Made by a program: the position numbers and the translations under genes
Source: Kitasatospora sp. SolWspMP-SS2h
GTDB lineage: Bacteria > Actinomycetota > Actinomycetes > Streptomycetales > Streptomycetaceae
DNA: 64,000 nt
Direction: 5' to 3'
NCBI RefSeq assembly: GCF_003259315.1
Contig: NZ_QLLT01000021.1
Coordinates: forward strand, 1-64,000
Notes under the pieces: generated by a model
Database searches by the model: none
What the model was told of the DNA's origin: nothing
The model's input: the letters and a program-made list of their open reading frames with translations, nothing else
Shown: positions 48,881 to 58,070 of the stretch, piece by piece
How positions within the stretch are numbered: the stretch's first letter is position 1
Layout: the number at the start of each line of letters is the position of its first letter

Positions 48881-48886
48881 GAGACT
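48881..48886 (+). promoter_or_regulatory. -10 box for leaderless miaA
   Basis: GAGACT ends 6 nt before the GTG at 48893. It is a weak match (A at position 2, T at position 6). Confidence 0.3.
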
Positions 48887-48892
48887 GGTGGG

Positions 48893-49870
48893 GTGAGCGG
48901 TTCCTCTTCTTCCCCTTCCACGCGTCCCGACACCCCGCCCCGGGTGGTCTCGGTGGTCGGCCCGACGGCGGCCGGCAAGTCCGACCTGGCGGTGGCGATC
49001 GCCCGCGAGCTCGGCGGGGAGGTGGTCAACACCGACTCGATGCAGCTGTACCGGGGCATGGACATCGGCACCGCCAAGCTGACCGCGGCGGAGCGCGGCG
49101 GCGTCCCGCACCACCTGCTGGACGTGTGGGAGGTGACCGAGGCCGCCTCGGTGGCCGAGTACCAGGGCCTGGCGCGGGCGGAGATGGACCGGCAGCTGGC
49201 GGCCGGGCAGGTGCCGGTGCTGGTCGGCGGCTCGGGCCTGTACGTGCGGGCGGCGATCGACGAGATGGAGTTCCCCGGGACGGACCCGGCGGTCCGGGCC
49301 CGGCTGGAGGAGGAGCTGGAGCGGGTCGGCCCCGGCGCCCTGCACCGGCGCCTCGCCGGGCTGGACCCGGCGGCGGCGGAGGCGATCCTGACCGGCAACG
49401 GGCGGCGGATCGTCCGGGCGCTGGAGGTCATCGAGATCACCGGCCGGCCGTTCACGGCCAGCCTGCCGACCCAGCGGGCGGTGTACCCGGCGGTGCAGAT
49501 CGGCGTCCGGGTGCCGCGCCCGGAGCTGGACCGGCGGATCGAGCTGCGGGTGGACCGGATGTGGGAGGCCGGGCTGCTGGACGAGGTGCGGGAGTTGGAG
49601 GAGGCCGGGCTGCGCGAGGGGCTGACCGCGAGCCGGGCGCTCGGCTACCAGCAGGTGCTGGCGTTCTTCGCGGGGGAGTGCACCGAGGACGAGGCGCGGG
49701 CGGAGACCGTGCGGGCCACCCGGCGGTTCGCCCGGCGCCAGGAGTCCTGGTTCCGCCGGGACCCGCGGATCCACTGGTTGGAGCGGCCGGAGGGCGCCGA
49801 TCCGGTCGAGCTGCTGGGCCGGGCACTGGAACTGATCCACCGTCCGGAAGCGTCCCACCGGGTGGGCTGA
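48893..49870 (+). CDS. miaA: tRNA dimethylallyltransferase MiaA
   Basis: 325 residues. P-loop GPTAAGKSD (23-31), DSMQLYRGMDIGTAK (about 48-63), and the substrate-binding ALGYQQVLAFF followed by TRRFARRQ-S-WFRRD. It transfers dimethylallyl from DMAPP to N6 of A37 in tRNAs that read UNN codons, giving the substrate for MiaB. GTG 48893 is used. Confidence 0.95.
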   Translation: MSGSSSSPSTRPDTPPRVVSVVGPTAAGKSDLAVAIARELGGEVVNTDSMQLYRGMDIGTAKLTAAERGGVPHHLLDVWEVTEAASVAEYQGLARAEMDRQLAAGQVPVLVGGSGLYVRAAIDEMEFPGTDPAVRARLEEELERVGPGALHRRLAGLDPAAAEAILTGNGRRIVRALEVIEITGRPFTASLPTQRAVYPAVQIGVRVPRPELDRRIELRVDRMWEAGLLDEVRELEEAGLREGLTASRALGYQQVLAFFAGECTEDEARAETVRATRRFARRQESWFRRDPRIHWLERPEGADPVELLGRALELIHRPEASHRVG

Positions 49871-50122
49871 CCGGCGGTTTCCGGCTGCCCGGCGGAGGTA
49901 TTCGGCCAGGCTCGCGGCGTCTGCACCGGCAGACGCAGGTGCAGGAGGTACCGGCGGTCACGGCGGGATCACGTCCTGGCATCGGATCACCCGATCAAGC
50001 CGTGCGACCCCCTGCGGGCGTGTTGGTACGTGCCATCATCGGTACCACCGAGGCCCGGCACGCGGGCCGGCCTCACCGCCCGCGAGCTCCGGAGCTCGTG
50101 TCGAGCCGTCAGGGGAGGCCGC
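49871..50122. other. Intergenic region between miaA and a membrane-protein gene
   Basis: 252 bp. Besides the palindrome listed below, GGTAC/GTACC half-sites at about 50026-50045 (TTGGTACGTGCC, ATCGGTACCA) form an imperfect inverted repeat. No clear -35/-10 pair was found. Confidence 0.4.
50083..50098. promoter_or_regulatory. Perfect 16-bp palindrome CGAGCTCCGGAGCTCG
   Basis: Fully self-complementary. It ends 25 bp before the GTG of the membrane-protein gene and 12 bp before its Shine-Dalgarno GGGGAGG. It may be an operator or an RNA hairpin over the 5' leader. Confidence 0.45.
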
Positions 50123-50608
50123 GTGTCAACGGGTACCGGCCCCGAAACCGATGAGCTGCTCGGCGACGTCTCCGACAGGTCCGAGACCCTCCCCGAGCTC
50201 GCCGTCCCCACCACCTCGTACGCGGTGGCACTGCCCGCGATCGACGACCTGGCCGCCGCGCCGGGCGTGGTCCACGAGCGGGACATCCGGCCGCGCCGCC
50301 GGCTGCGCTGGTGGCAGACCCTGCCGATCGCCGCGACCGTGATGTTCGGCTCGCTGATGTTCGCCTTCCCGCTGGCCTTCGGCAGCGAGGGCGCGACCGC
50401 GATGATCGGCATGCTCGGCCTGCTGATCACCGCCGCCTCGGTCGGCTGGGGCGCGATGGCCGCCCGCCGGGCCGGGTACAAGTGGCCGGGCGTGCCGCGC
50501 CGCGGCAGCGCCGAGCGGGCCGGGTGGAAGGCCATCGTGCTGTACACCCTGCTGGCGGCCGTGGCCGTGGCCCTCGCCGTCTGGCGGGTCGTCCACCTGC
50601 GCGGCTAG
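50123..50608 (+). CDS. Three-helix membrane protein, unknown function
   Basis: 161 residues. A Glu/Asp/Thr-rich N-terminal half is followed by three hydrophobic helices (LPIAATVMFGSLMFAFPLAF, MIGMLGLLITAASVGWGAM, WKAIVLYTLLAAVAVALAVW) with basic linkers (RRLRWW, RRGSAERAGW). GTG 50123 has GGGGAGG 4-8 nt upstream. The neighbours miaA and dapF are housekeeping genes; the protein has no domain I recognise. Confidence 0.7.
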   Translation: MSTGTGPETDELLGDVSDRSETLPELAVPTTSYAVALPAIDDLAAAPGVVHERDIRPRRRLRWWQTLPIAATVMFGSLMFAFPLAFGSEGATAMIGMLGLLITAASVGWGAMAARRAGYKWPGVPRRGSAERAGWKAIVLYTLLAAVAVALAVWRVVHLRG

Positions 50609-50715
50609 GCCCCGCCCGGCAAGACCGGCCGGACCGGGCCCGGGCCCCGTCCGCCCGCCGGGACCGCCCCCGTCCCACGGGCCGTCCGCCCGGGGTCGGA
50701 GCGGCCCGGTTTCGT

Positions 50716-50721
50716 TACCAT
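50716..50721 (+). promoter_or_regulatory. -10 box for leaderless dapF
   Basis: TACCAT ends 7 nt before GTG 50729 with no ribosome site. Confidence 0.4.
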
Positions 50722-50728
50722 CGGCGGT

Positions 50729-51607
50729 GTGAGCGAGCGCAGCGGTATCAGCGGAACGGCCTTCCTCAAGGGGCACGGCACCCAGAACGACTTCGTGATC
50801 CTCCCCGACCCGGACGGCCGGATCGACCTGTCGGCGGCCACCGTCGCCGGGCTGTGCGACCGGCGGGCCGGGATCGGTGCGGACGGCGTGCTGCGGGTGG
50901 TCCGCTCGGCGGCCGAGCCCGCGGCGGCGGGGGCGGCCGAGCAGGCCGAGTGGTTCATGGATTACCGCAACGCGGACGGCTCGATCGCCGAGATGTGCGG
51001 CAACGGGGTGCGGGTGTTCGCCCGCTACCTGGTGCACGCCGGGCACGCCAAGCCGGGCGAGCTGGCGGTGGCCACCCGCGGCGGGGTCAAGCGGGTGCGG
51101 ATCGCCGAGGACGGCGCGGACGGCACCCCGGGCGAGGTCACCGTGGACATGGGCCGCGCCGTGCTGCCCGGCCCGGACGGCATCACCGTCACCGTGGACG
51201 GGCGCAGCTGGCCCGCGCTGAACGTCAACATGGGCAACCCGCACGCCGTCGCCTTCGTCGAGGACCTGGCGCACGCGGGCGCCCTGCTGGACGCCCCGGC
51301 CACCGCCCCCGCGGGCGCGTACCCGCAGGGCGTGAACGTGGAGTTCGTGGTGGACCGCGGCGAGCGGCACGTGGCGATGCGGGTGCACGAGCGCGGCTCC
51401 GGCGAGACCCGCTCCTGCGGCACCGGCGCCTGCGCCGTCGCGGTGGCGGCGATCCGGCGGGACGGCGCCGACCCGGCGGTCACCGGCGAGGCGGTGCGCT
51501 ACACCGTGGACGTGCCCGGCGGGCGGCTGGTGATCGAGGAGTTCCCGGACGGCCGGATCGAGATGACCGGCCCCGCGGTGATCGTCGCCGAGGGCGTCCT
51601 GGCCTGA
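50729..51607 (+). CDS. dapF: Diaminopimelate epimerase
   Basis: 292 residues. The two catalytic cysteines are present: Cys90 in EMCGNGVRVFARY and Cys230 in RSCGTGACAVAVA. It interconverts LL- and meso-diaminopimelate for lysine and peptidoglycan. Streptomyces peptidoglycan uses LL-DAP, and Kitasatospora contains meso-DAP as well. Start is GTG 50729. Confidence 0.95.
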   Translation: MSERSGISGTAFLKGHGTQNDFVILPDPDGRIDLSAATVAGLCDRRAGIGADGVLRVVRSAAEPAAAGAAEQAEWFMDYRNADGSIAEMCGNGVRVFARYLVHAGHAKPGELAVATRGGVKRVRIAEDGADGTPGEVTVDMGRAVLPGPDGITVTVDGRSWPALNVNMGNPHAVAFVEDLAHAGALLDAPATAPAGAYPQGVNVEFVVDRGERHVAMRVHERGSGETRSCGTGACAVAVAAIRRDGADPAVTGEAVRYTVDVPGGRLVIEEFPDGRIEMTGPAVIVAEGVLA

Positions 51608-51783
51608 CCGCAGGTCAGCGCGACGGAGCGTCAGCTCCCGCTTCCCACCCGGACCTCCGGCTAATCCGCCCGTTCGAGTGATCCGAGTGACAGAGGGGAA
51701 GCGGGGGCTCGCGGAACGTGCTCTGCTCGGTAGCATGGACCACCGGGTCGGCCGTCGCTCCGGTGTTGCTGCCGGAGGTGCAG

Positions 51784-54099
51784 ATGACCATCCGCTCCGA
51801 GTTGGCGGGTTCGCCGTCCAAGCAGCAGGCGGGCCGGTTCAGCCGCGCGGCACTCGGCCGGGCCGGCCGGGCGGCGCTGCTCGCCACCGGGCGGACGCCC
51901 GTCCCCGACGCCATCGAGCCGATCGTCCAGGCCCACCGGGTGCACCACCCGCAGGCCGACGTACCGCTGTTGACCAGGGCGTACCGGGTCGCCGAGGAGA
52001 GCCACCGCGGGCAGACCCGCAAGAGCGGCGAGCCCTACATCACCCACCCGCTCGCGGTGACGATGATCCTCGCCCAGCTCGGCGCGGACACCACCGCGCT
52101 GGTCGCCTCGCTGCTGCACGACACCGTCGAGGACACCGAGGTGACGCTCGACCAGGTCGCCGAGGACTTCGGACCCGAGGTGGCGTACCTGGTCGACGGC
52201 GTCACCAAGCTGGAGAAGGTCGACTTCGGGGCCGCCGCCGAGCCGGAGACCTTCCGCAAGATGCTGGTCGCCACCGGCGACGACGTCCGGGTGATGGTGA
52301 TCAAGCTCGCCGACCGGCTGCACAACATGCGCACCATCCGGCACATGAAGCCAGCCAGCCGGGTGCGGATCGCCAAGGTCACCCGGGACGTGCTGATCCC
52401 GCTGGCCGAACGGCTCGGCATCCAGGTGGTCAAGGCGGAGCTGGAGGACATCGTCTTCGCCACCCTGCACCCCGAGGAGTACGAGCGCACCGGCGCGGTG
52501 GCCGAGGGCTGGGCGGACGGCGTGCTCGCCCCGTTCGCCGACGAGCTCGGCCGCCAGCTCGGCGAGGCCGGCATCCCCGCCGCGGTCACCGTCCGCCCCC
52601 GGCACCTGGTCTCGCTGCACCGGGTGATGATCAAGCGCGACGCCGGGCCGGACGGCGCCGGACTGCGGCCCGCCGACTTCGGGCGGCTGCTGGTGGTGGT
52701 CGAGGAGAACGCCGACTGCTACGCCGTGCTCGGCGAGCTGCACACCTGCTGGACGCCGCTGCCCGGCGAGTTCAAGGACTTCGTCGCCGCCCCCAAGTTC
52801 AACCTGTACCAGTCGCTGCACACCGCCGTCGCGCTGCCCGGCGGCGAGGTGGTCGAGGTGCTGGTCCGCACCCGGCGGATGCACGAGGTCGCCGAGACCG
52901 GCGTGGTCGCCCTCGGCGACCCGCGCACCGCGCAGCAGGGCGCCGCCGACGACCCCGAGGACCGCACCGACCCGGCCCGCCCCGGCTGGCTGGCCCGGCT
53001 GCTCGACTGGCAGCAGGACACCCCCGACCCGGACGCCTTCTGGTCCGCGCTCACCGACGACCTGCGCGACGACCGCGAGATCACCGCCGTCACCGAGGAC
53101 GGCGCCACCCTGCACCTGCCCGCCGGGTCCAGCTGCCTGGACGCCGCCTACCTGCTCGGCGAGGAGACCGGCCACCGATGTATCGGCGCGCGGGTCAACG
53201 GCCGGCTCGCCGCGCTCTCCACCGAACTGCGCGACGGCGACATGCTCGGCCTGCTACTCGCCCCCGACGGCGAGGACAGCGGGCCGGACCCGCAGTGGCT
53301 GGAGTACGTCCGCACCCCCGGTGCCCGGCTCGCCGTCGAACGCCGGCTGGCCGCCCGTCCGGCCGCCCCCGCCGCCGAGGTGCCCGAGCAGAGCGGGGCC
53401 CCGGCCGTCCCCGCCGCCGGGGCCCCGGTCCCGCCGCCCGCCGCCGTCGCCCCGGCCGAGGCGCCCGCCGCCGTCGCCCCGGCCGAGGTGCCCGACCTGC
53501 CCGGCGCCGCCGTCCGGCTGGCCCGCTGCTGCACGCCCGTCCCGCCCGACGAGGTGACCGGGATCGTGCTGCGCGGCGGGGCCGTCGCGGTGCACCGGGC
53601 GGGCTGCCCGACCGGCAGCCGGATGCTGCACGGCGGCCGCCGCCCGGTCGAGGTCCGCTGGCTGCCCGGCGGCGCCCCGCAGTGGGGCTACCGGGCCACC
53701 CTGCACGCCGAGGCGCTCAACCGCCCCCGGCTGCTCGCCGACCTGACCGCGGCGATCTCCGGCGAGGGCGCCTCCATCTTCTCCGCCGAGGTCGAGCCGC
53801 CCCGCCAGCTGCGGGTCCGGCACAGCTACACCCTGGAGCTGCCCGACGCCGCCGCGCTGCCCGCCGTGATGCGCGCGGTGCTCCGGGTCTCCGGCGTGTA
53901 CGACGTCTACCGGCCCGGCGGCCCCGAGACGGCGGCGGACGGGACGGCGGCGGACGGAACGGCGGGGGCGGGTGCCGACCCGGACGGGGCGGCTGGTAAA
54001 AGGGATGACTCGGGCGCGGCGGACGTGCAACCATCGTGGGGAATTCACGGCGGCTCCGCCGTGTTGTCCGAGAGCACGATCCGATCAACCCAAGGATGA
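51784..54099 (+). CDS. rshA: RelA/SpoT homologue RshA, (p)ppGpp hydrolase with divergent synthetase domain
   Basis: 771 residues: HD hydrolase (about 45-210, HPLAVTMIL, SLLHDTVEDTEV, KLADRLHNMRTI), a synthetase-like domain (about 250-380), TGS (about 440-500), an Ala/Pro-rich linker, a CC-type zinc region (ARCCTPVPPDEVTG) and an ACT domain (about 640-720). In the synthetase domain RPKH has become RPRH, YDLVGIR has become ADFGRLL and EYGIAAHW has become ETGVVALG, so synthesis may be lost while hydrolysis remains. S. coelicolor has a RelA plus this RshA. ATG 51784 with GGAGG upstream. Confidence 0.85.
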   Translation: MTIRSELAGSPSKQQAGRFSRAALGRAGRAALLATGRTPVPDAIEPIVQAHRVHHPQADVPLLTRAYRVAEESHRGQTRKSGEPYITHPLAVTMILAQLGADTTALVASLLHDTVEDTEVTLDQVAEDFGPEVAYLVDGVTKLEKVDFGAAAEPETFRKMLVATGDDVRVMVIKLADRLHNMRTIRHMKPASRVRIAKVTRDVLIPLAERLGIQVVKAELEDIVFATLHPEEYERTGAVAEGWADGVLAPFADELGRQLGEAGIPAAVTVRPRHLVSLHRVMIKRDAGPDGAGLRPADFGRLLVVVEENADCYAVLGELHTCWTPLPGEFKDFVAAPKFNLYQSLHTAVALPGGEVVEVLVRTRRMHEVAETGVVALGDPRTAQQGAADDPEDRTDPARPGWLARLLDWQQDTPDPDAFWSALTDDLRDDREITAVTEDGATLHLPAGSSCLDAAYLLGEETGHRCIGARVNGRLAALSTELRDGDMLGLLLAPDGEDSGPDPQWLEYVRTPGARLAVERRLAARPAAPAAEVPEQSGAPAVPAAGAPVPPPAAVAPAEAPAAVAPAEVPDLPGAAVRLARCCTPVPPDEVTGIVLRGGAVAVHRAGCPTGSRMLHGGRRPVEVRWLPGGAPQWGYRATLHAEALNRPRLLADLTAAISGEGASIFSAEVEPPRQLRVRHSYTLELPDAAALPAVMRAVLRVSGVYDVYRPGGPETAADGTAADGTAGAGADPDGAAGKRDDSGAADVQPSWGIHGGSAVLSESTIRSTQG

Positions 54100-54100
54100 A

Positions 54101-55600
54101 ATGACCTCCACGTTCGACAGCCGCACCCGATCGAGCGAGTCCGCCAGCCGGCTCGCCGACCTCAAGGCGGAAGCCCTGATGGACGAGGACCTCGCGGCGA
54201 TCGACGAGGGCCTCGGCAACTACGACGGAGAGCAGTACGACCGCTCCGAGCGCGCCGCGCTCCGGCGCGTGGCCGGCCTCTCCACCGAACTGCAGGACGT
54301 CACCGAAGTCGAGTACCGCCAGCTCCGCCTGGAGCGCGTGGTGCTCGTCGGCGTGTGGACGGACGGCACGCTGGAGGAGGCGGAGAACTCGATGGCCGAG
54401 CTCGCCGCCCTCGCCGAGACGGCCGGCTCCGAAGTCCTGGACGGCGTGATCCAGCGCCGCGACAAGCCCGACGCGGCCACCTACATCGGCTCCGGCAAGG
54501 CCAAGGAGCTGCGCGACATCGTCGCCTCCACCGGCGCCGACACCGTGGTCTGCGACGGTGAGCTGACGCCCGGCCAGCTGATCCACCTGGAGGACGTGGT
54601 CAAGGTCAAGGTGGTCGACCGCACCGCCCTGATCCTGGATATCTTCGCCCAGCACGCCAAGTCCCGGGAGGGCAAGGCGCAGGTCTCGCTCGCCCAGATG
54701 CAGTACATGCTGCCGCGGCTGCGCGGCTGGGGCCAGTCGCTGTCCCGGCAGATGGGTGGCGGTGGCTCCGGCTCCTCGGGCGGCGGCATGGCCACCCGCG
54801 GTCCCGGTGAGACCAAGATCGAGACCGACCGGCGGCGGATCCGCGAGAAGATGGCGAAGCTCCGCAAGGAGATCGTCGAGATGAAGAAGGGCCGCGACAC
54901 CAAGCGGCAGGAGCGGCGGCGCAACCACGTCCCCTCGGTGGCCATCGCCGGGTACACCAACGCGGGCAAGTCCTCGCTGCTCAACCGGCTCACCGGGGCC
55001 GGCGTCCTGGTGGAGAACGCCCTGTTCGCCACCCTGGACCCGACGGTCCGCCGGGCCGAGACCCCGAGCGGCCGGCTCTACACCCTGGCCGACACCGTCG
55101 GCTTCGTCCGGCACCTGCCGCACCACCTGGTCGAGGCGTTCCGCTCCACCATGGAGGAGGTCGCCGACGCCGACCTCATCCTGCACGTGGTGGACGGCTC
55201 GCACCCCGAGCCGGAGACCCAGCTCGCCGCCGTCCGCGAGGTGATCGTCTCGGTCGACGCGCAGAATGTGCCGGAGATCGTGGTGATCAACAAGGCCGAC
55301 GCGGCGGACCCGCTGGTCCTCCAGCGCCTGCTGCGCCGCGAGCCGCACGCCCTGGTGGTGTCGGCCCGCAGCGGCCAGGGCATCGAGGAACTGCTCGCCC
55401 TGATCGACCAGGAACTGCCCCGCCCCGCGGTGGAGGTCAGGGCCCTGGTCCCCTACACCCGCGGCGACCTGGTCTCCCGGGTGCACGCGGAGGGCGAGCT
55501 GATCTCCACCGAGCACACCGCGGACGGCACCCTGCTGCACGCCAAGGTGGCGACGGCGCTGGCCGCCGAGCTGGAGCGGTACGCGGTCGTCACGGCCTGA
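54101..55600 (+). CDS. hflX: Ribosome-associated GTPase HflX
   Basis: 499 residues. An N-terminal nucleotide-binding HflX domain (about 60-210, YIGSGKAKELRDI) and a coiled coil precede the G domain: G1 GYTNAGKSSLLN (about 284-295), G3 DTVGFV, and G4 NKADAAD. It binds 50S or 70S ribosomes and helps recycle stalled ones, for example after heat or antibiotic stress. It starts 1 nt after the rshA stop, with AAGGA before it, so it may be translationally coupled. An N-terminal extension of about 40 residues compared with E. coli HflX is typical of actinobacteria. Confidence 0.95.
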   Translation: MTSTFDSRTRSSESASRLADLKAEALMDEDLAAIDEGLGNYDGEQYDRSERAALRRVAGLSTELQDVTEVEYRQLRLERVVLVGVWTDGTLEEAENSMAELAALAETAGSEVLDGVIQRRDKPDAATYIGSGKAKELRDIVASTGADTVVCDGELTPGQLIHLEDVVKVKVVDRTALILDIFAQHAKSREGKAQVSLAQMQYMLPRLRGWGQSLSRQMGGGGSGSSGGGMATRGPGETKIETDRRRIREKMAKLRKEIVEMKKGRDTKRQERRRNHVPSVAIAGYTNAGKSSLLNRLTGAGVLVENALFATLDPTVRRAETPSGRLYTLADTVGFVRHLPHHLVEAFRSTMEEVADADLILHVVDGSHPEPETQLAAVREVIVSVDAQNVPEIVVINKADAADPLVLQRLLRREPHALVVSARSGQGIEELLALIDQELPRPAVEVRALVPYTRGDLVSRVHAEGELISTEHTADGTLLHAKVATALAAELERYAVVTA

Positions 55601-55646
55601 GCCTGACCGACCCGGCACCGGCACCGGCCGCCCCGGCGGCGGAGGA

Positions 55647-55686
55647 ACGGGCGGGTGGCGCACCCCGGGGTGCGCCACCCGCCCGT
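55647..55686. terminator. Perfect 20-bp palindromic terminator
   Basis: A 40-nt self-complementary sequence centred on CCCCGGGG, whose arms run ACGGGCGGGTGGCGCACCCC and its exact complement. It lies between hflX (ends 55600) and the convergent protease gene (ends 55699), so it probably serves both. Confidence 0.75.
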
Positions 55687-55698
55687 CCGTCGTCGCGG

Positions 55699-56844
55699 CT
55701 ACTTCACCAGGAAGGCGTCGAACATCTTCTTGGCGTCCGGGCCGAGGGTCGGCCCGGCCTGCCAGTGGTTGGCGTTGTCGCCGATCGAGACGTTGGAGAA
55801 CAGCATCGTCCGGCCGCCCTGCCTGGTCAGCCAGCCGCCGCCGGAGGAGCCGCCGGTCATGCTGCAGCCGATGGCCAGCATCGGCGGGCGCGAGCGGTCG
55901 AAGACGAACGGGGACGGCTTGGCGGCGGAGTCGCAGTGCTCCAACTCCTCGCCGTCGTACGGCTTCCCGGCCGGGTATCCGTACGCCCTGGGCGCGGTGA
56001 GGTCCTCCGGCTTCGCGTTGAACAGGATCGGCACCGACCCGCCGACGGTCTCCTCCAGCGAGACGTCCGAGCCGTCCAGCGAGGCCACCCGGATCACCGC
56101 GAAGTCGAACTGGTTGGCCGCGGTGCCCACCATGCTGCCCTCCTGGGTCCACTGCGGCATCACCAGCATGCCGGTGGCCAGCCAGCGGCCCAGCGGGGCG
56201 ACCTGCTCCCAGGTGGCGTCCCGGCCCTTGCCGTTGCTGGTGACGCCGGTGCGGTTGTAGCCGGGCGCGAACATCACCTTGGTGAAGTAGCCCTTGCCCT
56301 TGCCCCCGTGGGCGCAGTGCGCGGCCGTCCACACCAGGTTGCTCTTCCCCGGGTTGTTCGGGTCGGAGACCACGGTGCCCGAGCAGACCGCCTGGCCCTC
56401 GTCCGTCTCGAAGAAGATCTTGCCGATCACGGCGGTGTCCGCGGCGTACGGGTGCGGCTGGGCCTTGGCCGGTACGGTCGGCGGGAAGACCACGTCCCGG
56501 ATGCTGGGGGCCTTCTCGTCCGGCGTGATCACGGTGGTCTTCTTCGGGTCGGCGGGCTTCTTGGTGTCCCAGAAGCTCCTGATCGCCTCGATATCCTCCG
56601 GCTTGAAGCCGTTCTTGGAGGCCCACTCCTTCCAGTCGTCGGAGCTCCAGTTCGGCACCCGGGACAGGAAGTTCTGCAGGGCGCCGATGTCGACGGACTC
56701 CTTCGACGCGGAGGAGGACTTGGCGGGCGGCGGCGAGGGGAGCGCCTTCTGGCTGCAGCCGGCGGTGGTGACGGCGAGTACCGCCACCAGGGCGGCCGCG
56801 GCCGCGTTCCGGACTCGGCGCGCTGTGCGGTGCTGGTCGGTCAT
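55699..56844 (-). CDS. Lipoprotein trypsin-like (S1) serine protease
   Basis: 381 residues. Lipobox VTTAGC (Cys30), a Lys/Ser/Asp-rich spacer, then a chymotrypsin-fold peptidase. Triad: His176 in VWTAAHC, Asp247 in NQFDFAVI, Ser334 in MTGGSSGGGW, where the usual GDSGG is GSSGGG. It resembles V8/glutamyl endopeptidase-like enzymes. A paralogue lies immediately upstream (about 56 bp away). The two genes share the motif order and a DWKEWA/EWDGWA-type N-terminal region. The ATG at 56844 has GGGGGA upstream. Confidence 0.82.
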   Translation of the reverse strand: MTDQHRTARRVRNAAAAALVAVLAVTTAGCSQKALPSPPPAKSSSASKESVDIGALQNFLSRVPNWSSDDWKEWASKNGFKPEDIEAIRSFWDTKKPADPKKTTVITPDEKAPSIRDVVFPPTVPAKAQPHPYAADTAVIGKIFFETDEGQAVCSGTVVSDPNNPGKSNLVWTAAHCAHGGKGKGYFTKVMFAPGYNRTGVTSNGKGRDATWEQVAPLGRWLATGMLVMPQWTQEGSMVGTAANQFDFAVIRVASLDGSDVSLEETVGGSVPILFNAKPEDLTAPRAYGYPAGKPYDGEELEHCDSAAKPSPFVFDRSRPPMLAIGCSMTGGSSGGGWLTRQGGRTMLFSNVSIGDNANHWQAGPTLGPDAKKMFDAFLVK

Positions 56845-56900
56845 TGGGTGTTCCCCCGGGGTCGGGTCGGGTCGGATCGGGCGGAGGCGACGGGCGGTCG

Positions 56901-58070
56901 TCACTTCCGGGAGATGTAGTCGAGCGCCTGGCGGGCCACGTCCTCCAGGTAGGGGCCGTTGAGCGCGGTGTGCGCCTGGGTGCCGATCGAGGTGTTGCTG
57001 ACCAGCCGCTGGCGGCCGTCCGGGCCGTCCGCGAACCAGCCGCCGCCCGACGCGCCGGCCGTCATGGTGCAGCCGATCACCAGCATCGGGGGCCGGGCCG
57101 GGTCGAAGCCGCGCGAACCCGGGCGGCCGGAGTCGCAGCGCTCCAACTCCTGCCCGTCGAACGGGGCCAGCGCCGGGTACCCCCAGGCCTGGATCGCGAG
57201 CTGCTCGCGCGGGGCGTCGAACCAGACCGGCACGGCGGTGCCGATGACCTCCTCCAGCGAGCGGGTCTCGCCCTCCGGGCCGCGCACCTTGATCACCGCG
57301 AAGTCGTACTGGTTGGCGGCGCCCCCGCCCTTGGTGCCCTCGGTGGTCCACAGCGGCGAGGTGATCACCTTGTCGGCCCACCACTGCCCGAGCGGGGCGA
57401 CCTCGGCCAGCGCCGCCAGGCGGTGGTCGCCGGCCGCGCCGGAGCTGTTGTACGCCGGGACGAACACCAGGTTCCGGTACCAGTCGCCGCCCTTGCCCTC
57501 GTGCACGCAGTGCGCGGCCGTCCAGACCAGGTTGCTCCTCCCCGGGTGGTTCGGGTCGGCGACCACGGTGGCCGAGCACTGGCCGGTGCCGCCGTTCGGC
57601 GCGGTCGTGAAGACCTTCCCGGACGCCGGGTAGCTGGTGTACGGGCGCGGCACCGGCTGGGCGGCCACCGGCGGCGGCGCGGACGGCGGCGCGGACGGCG
57701 CGCCGGTGGCGGCGGACGCGGTGGCGGAGCCGGTGCCGGACGCGCCGGCCGGGGCGTCCACAGCCGGCGACGGCGACGGCGACAGTGCGGCGGGCGGCGG
57801 GGCGGACGGCCCGTCCGGGGCCGGGGCGGGTTGCCGGGGCGGGGCCTGGTCCATCCGGTCGGCGCTCCACAGACCCGGCACCGCCGGGTTGCGGAAGCCG
57901 TGGCGCTGCGCCCAGCCGTCCCACTCGGCGTACCCCCAGCGCTTCAACTCGGCGAAGCTGCGCGGCTCCCCGCCGCCCCCGCGACCGCCGGTCGACGTGC
58001 AGGCGCTCGTCCCGCCCGCCACCACGGCGACCGCGGACAGCAGGGCCACCACCCCCCGTGCCCTCACCAT
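56901..58070 (-). CDS. Lipoprotein trypsin-like (S1) serine protease, paralogue
   Basis: 389 residues. Lipobox GTSAC (Cys24), a Gly/Arg tract, a long Pro/Ala/Ser linker (about 70-150) and a peptidase domain similar to the downstream gene (SNLVWTAAHC, NQYDFAVI, GCTMTAGASGGGW). The serine motif is GASGGG rather than GDSGG. The pair looks like a tandem duplication, but the linkers differ. ATG 58070 is preceded by GGGGGG. Divergent from the siderophore operon over 252 bp. Confidence 0.82.
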   Translation of the reverse strand: MVRARGVVALLSAVAVVAGGTSACTSTGGRGGGGEPRSFAELKRWGYAEWDGWAQRHGFRNPAVPGLWSADRMDQAPPRQPAPAPDGPSAPPPAALSPSPSPAVDAPAGASGTGSATASAATGAPSAPPSAPPPVAAQPVPRPYTSYPASGKVFTTAPNGGTGQCSATVVADPNHPGRSNLVWTAAHCVHEGKGGDWYRNLVFVPAYNSSGAAGDHRLAALAEVAPLGQWWADKVITSPLWTTEGTKGGGAANQYDFAVIKVRGPEGETRSLEEVIGTAVPVWFDAPREQLAIQAWGYPALAPFDGQELERCDSGRPGSRGFDPARPPMLVIGCTMTAGASGGGWFADGPDGRQRLVSNTSIGTQAHTALNGPYLEDVARQALDYISRK

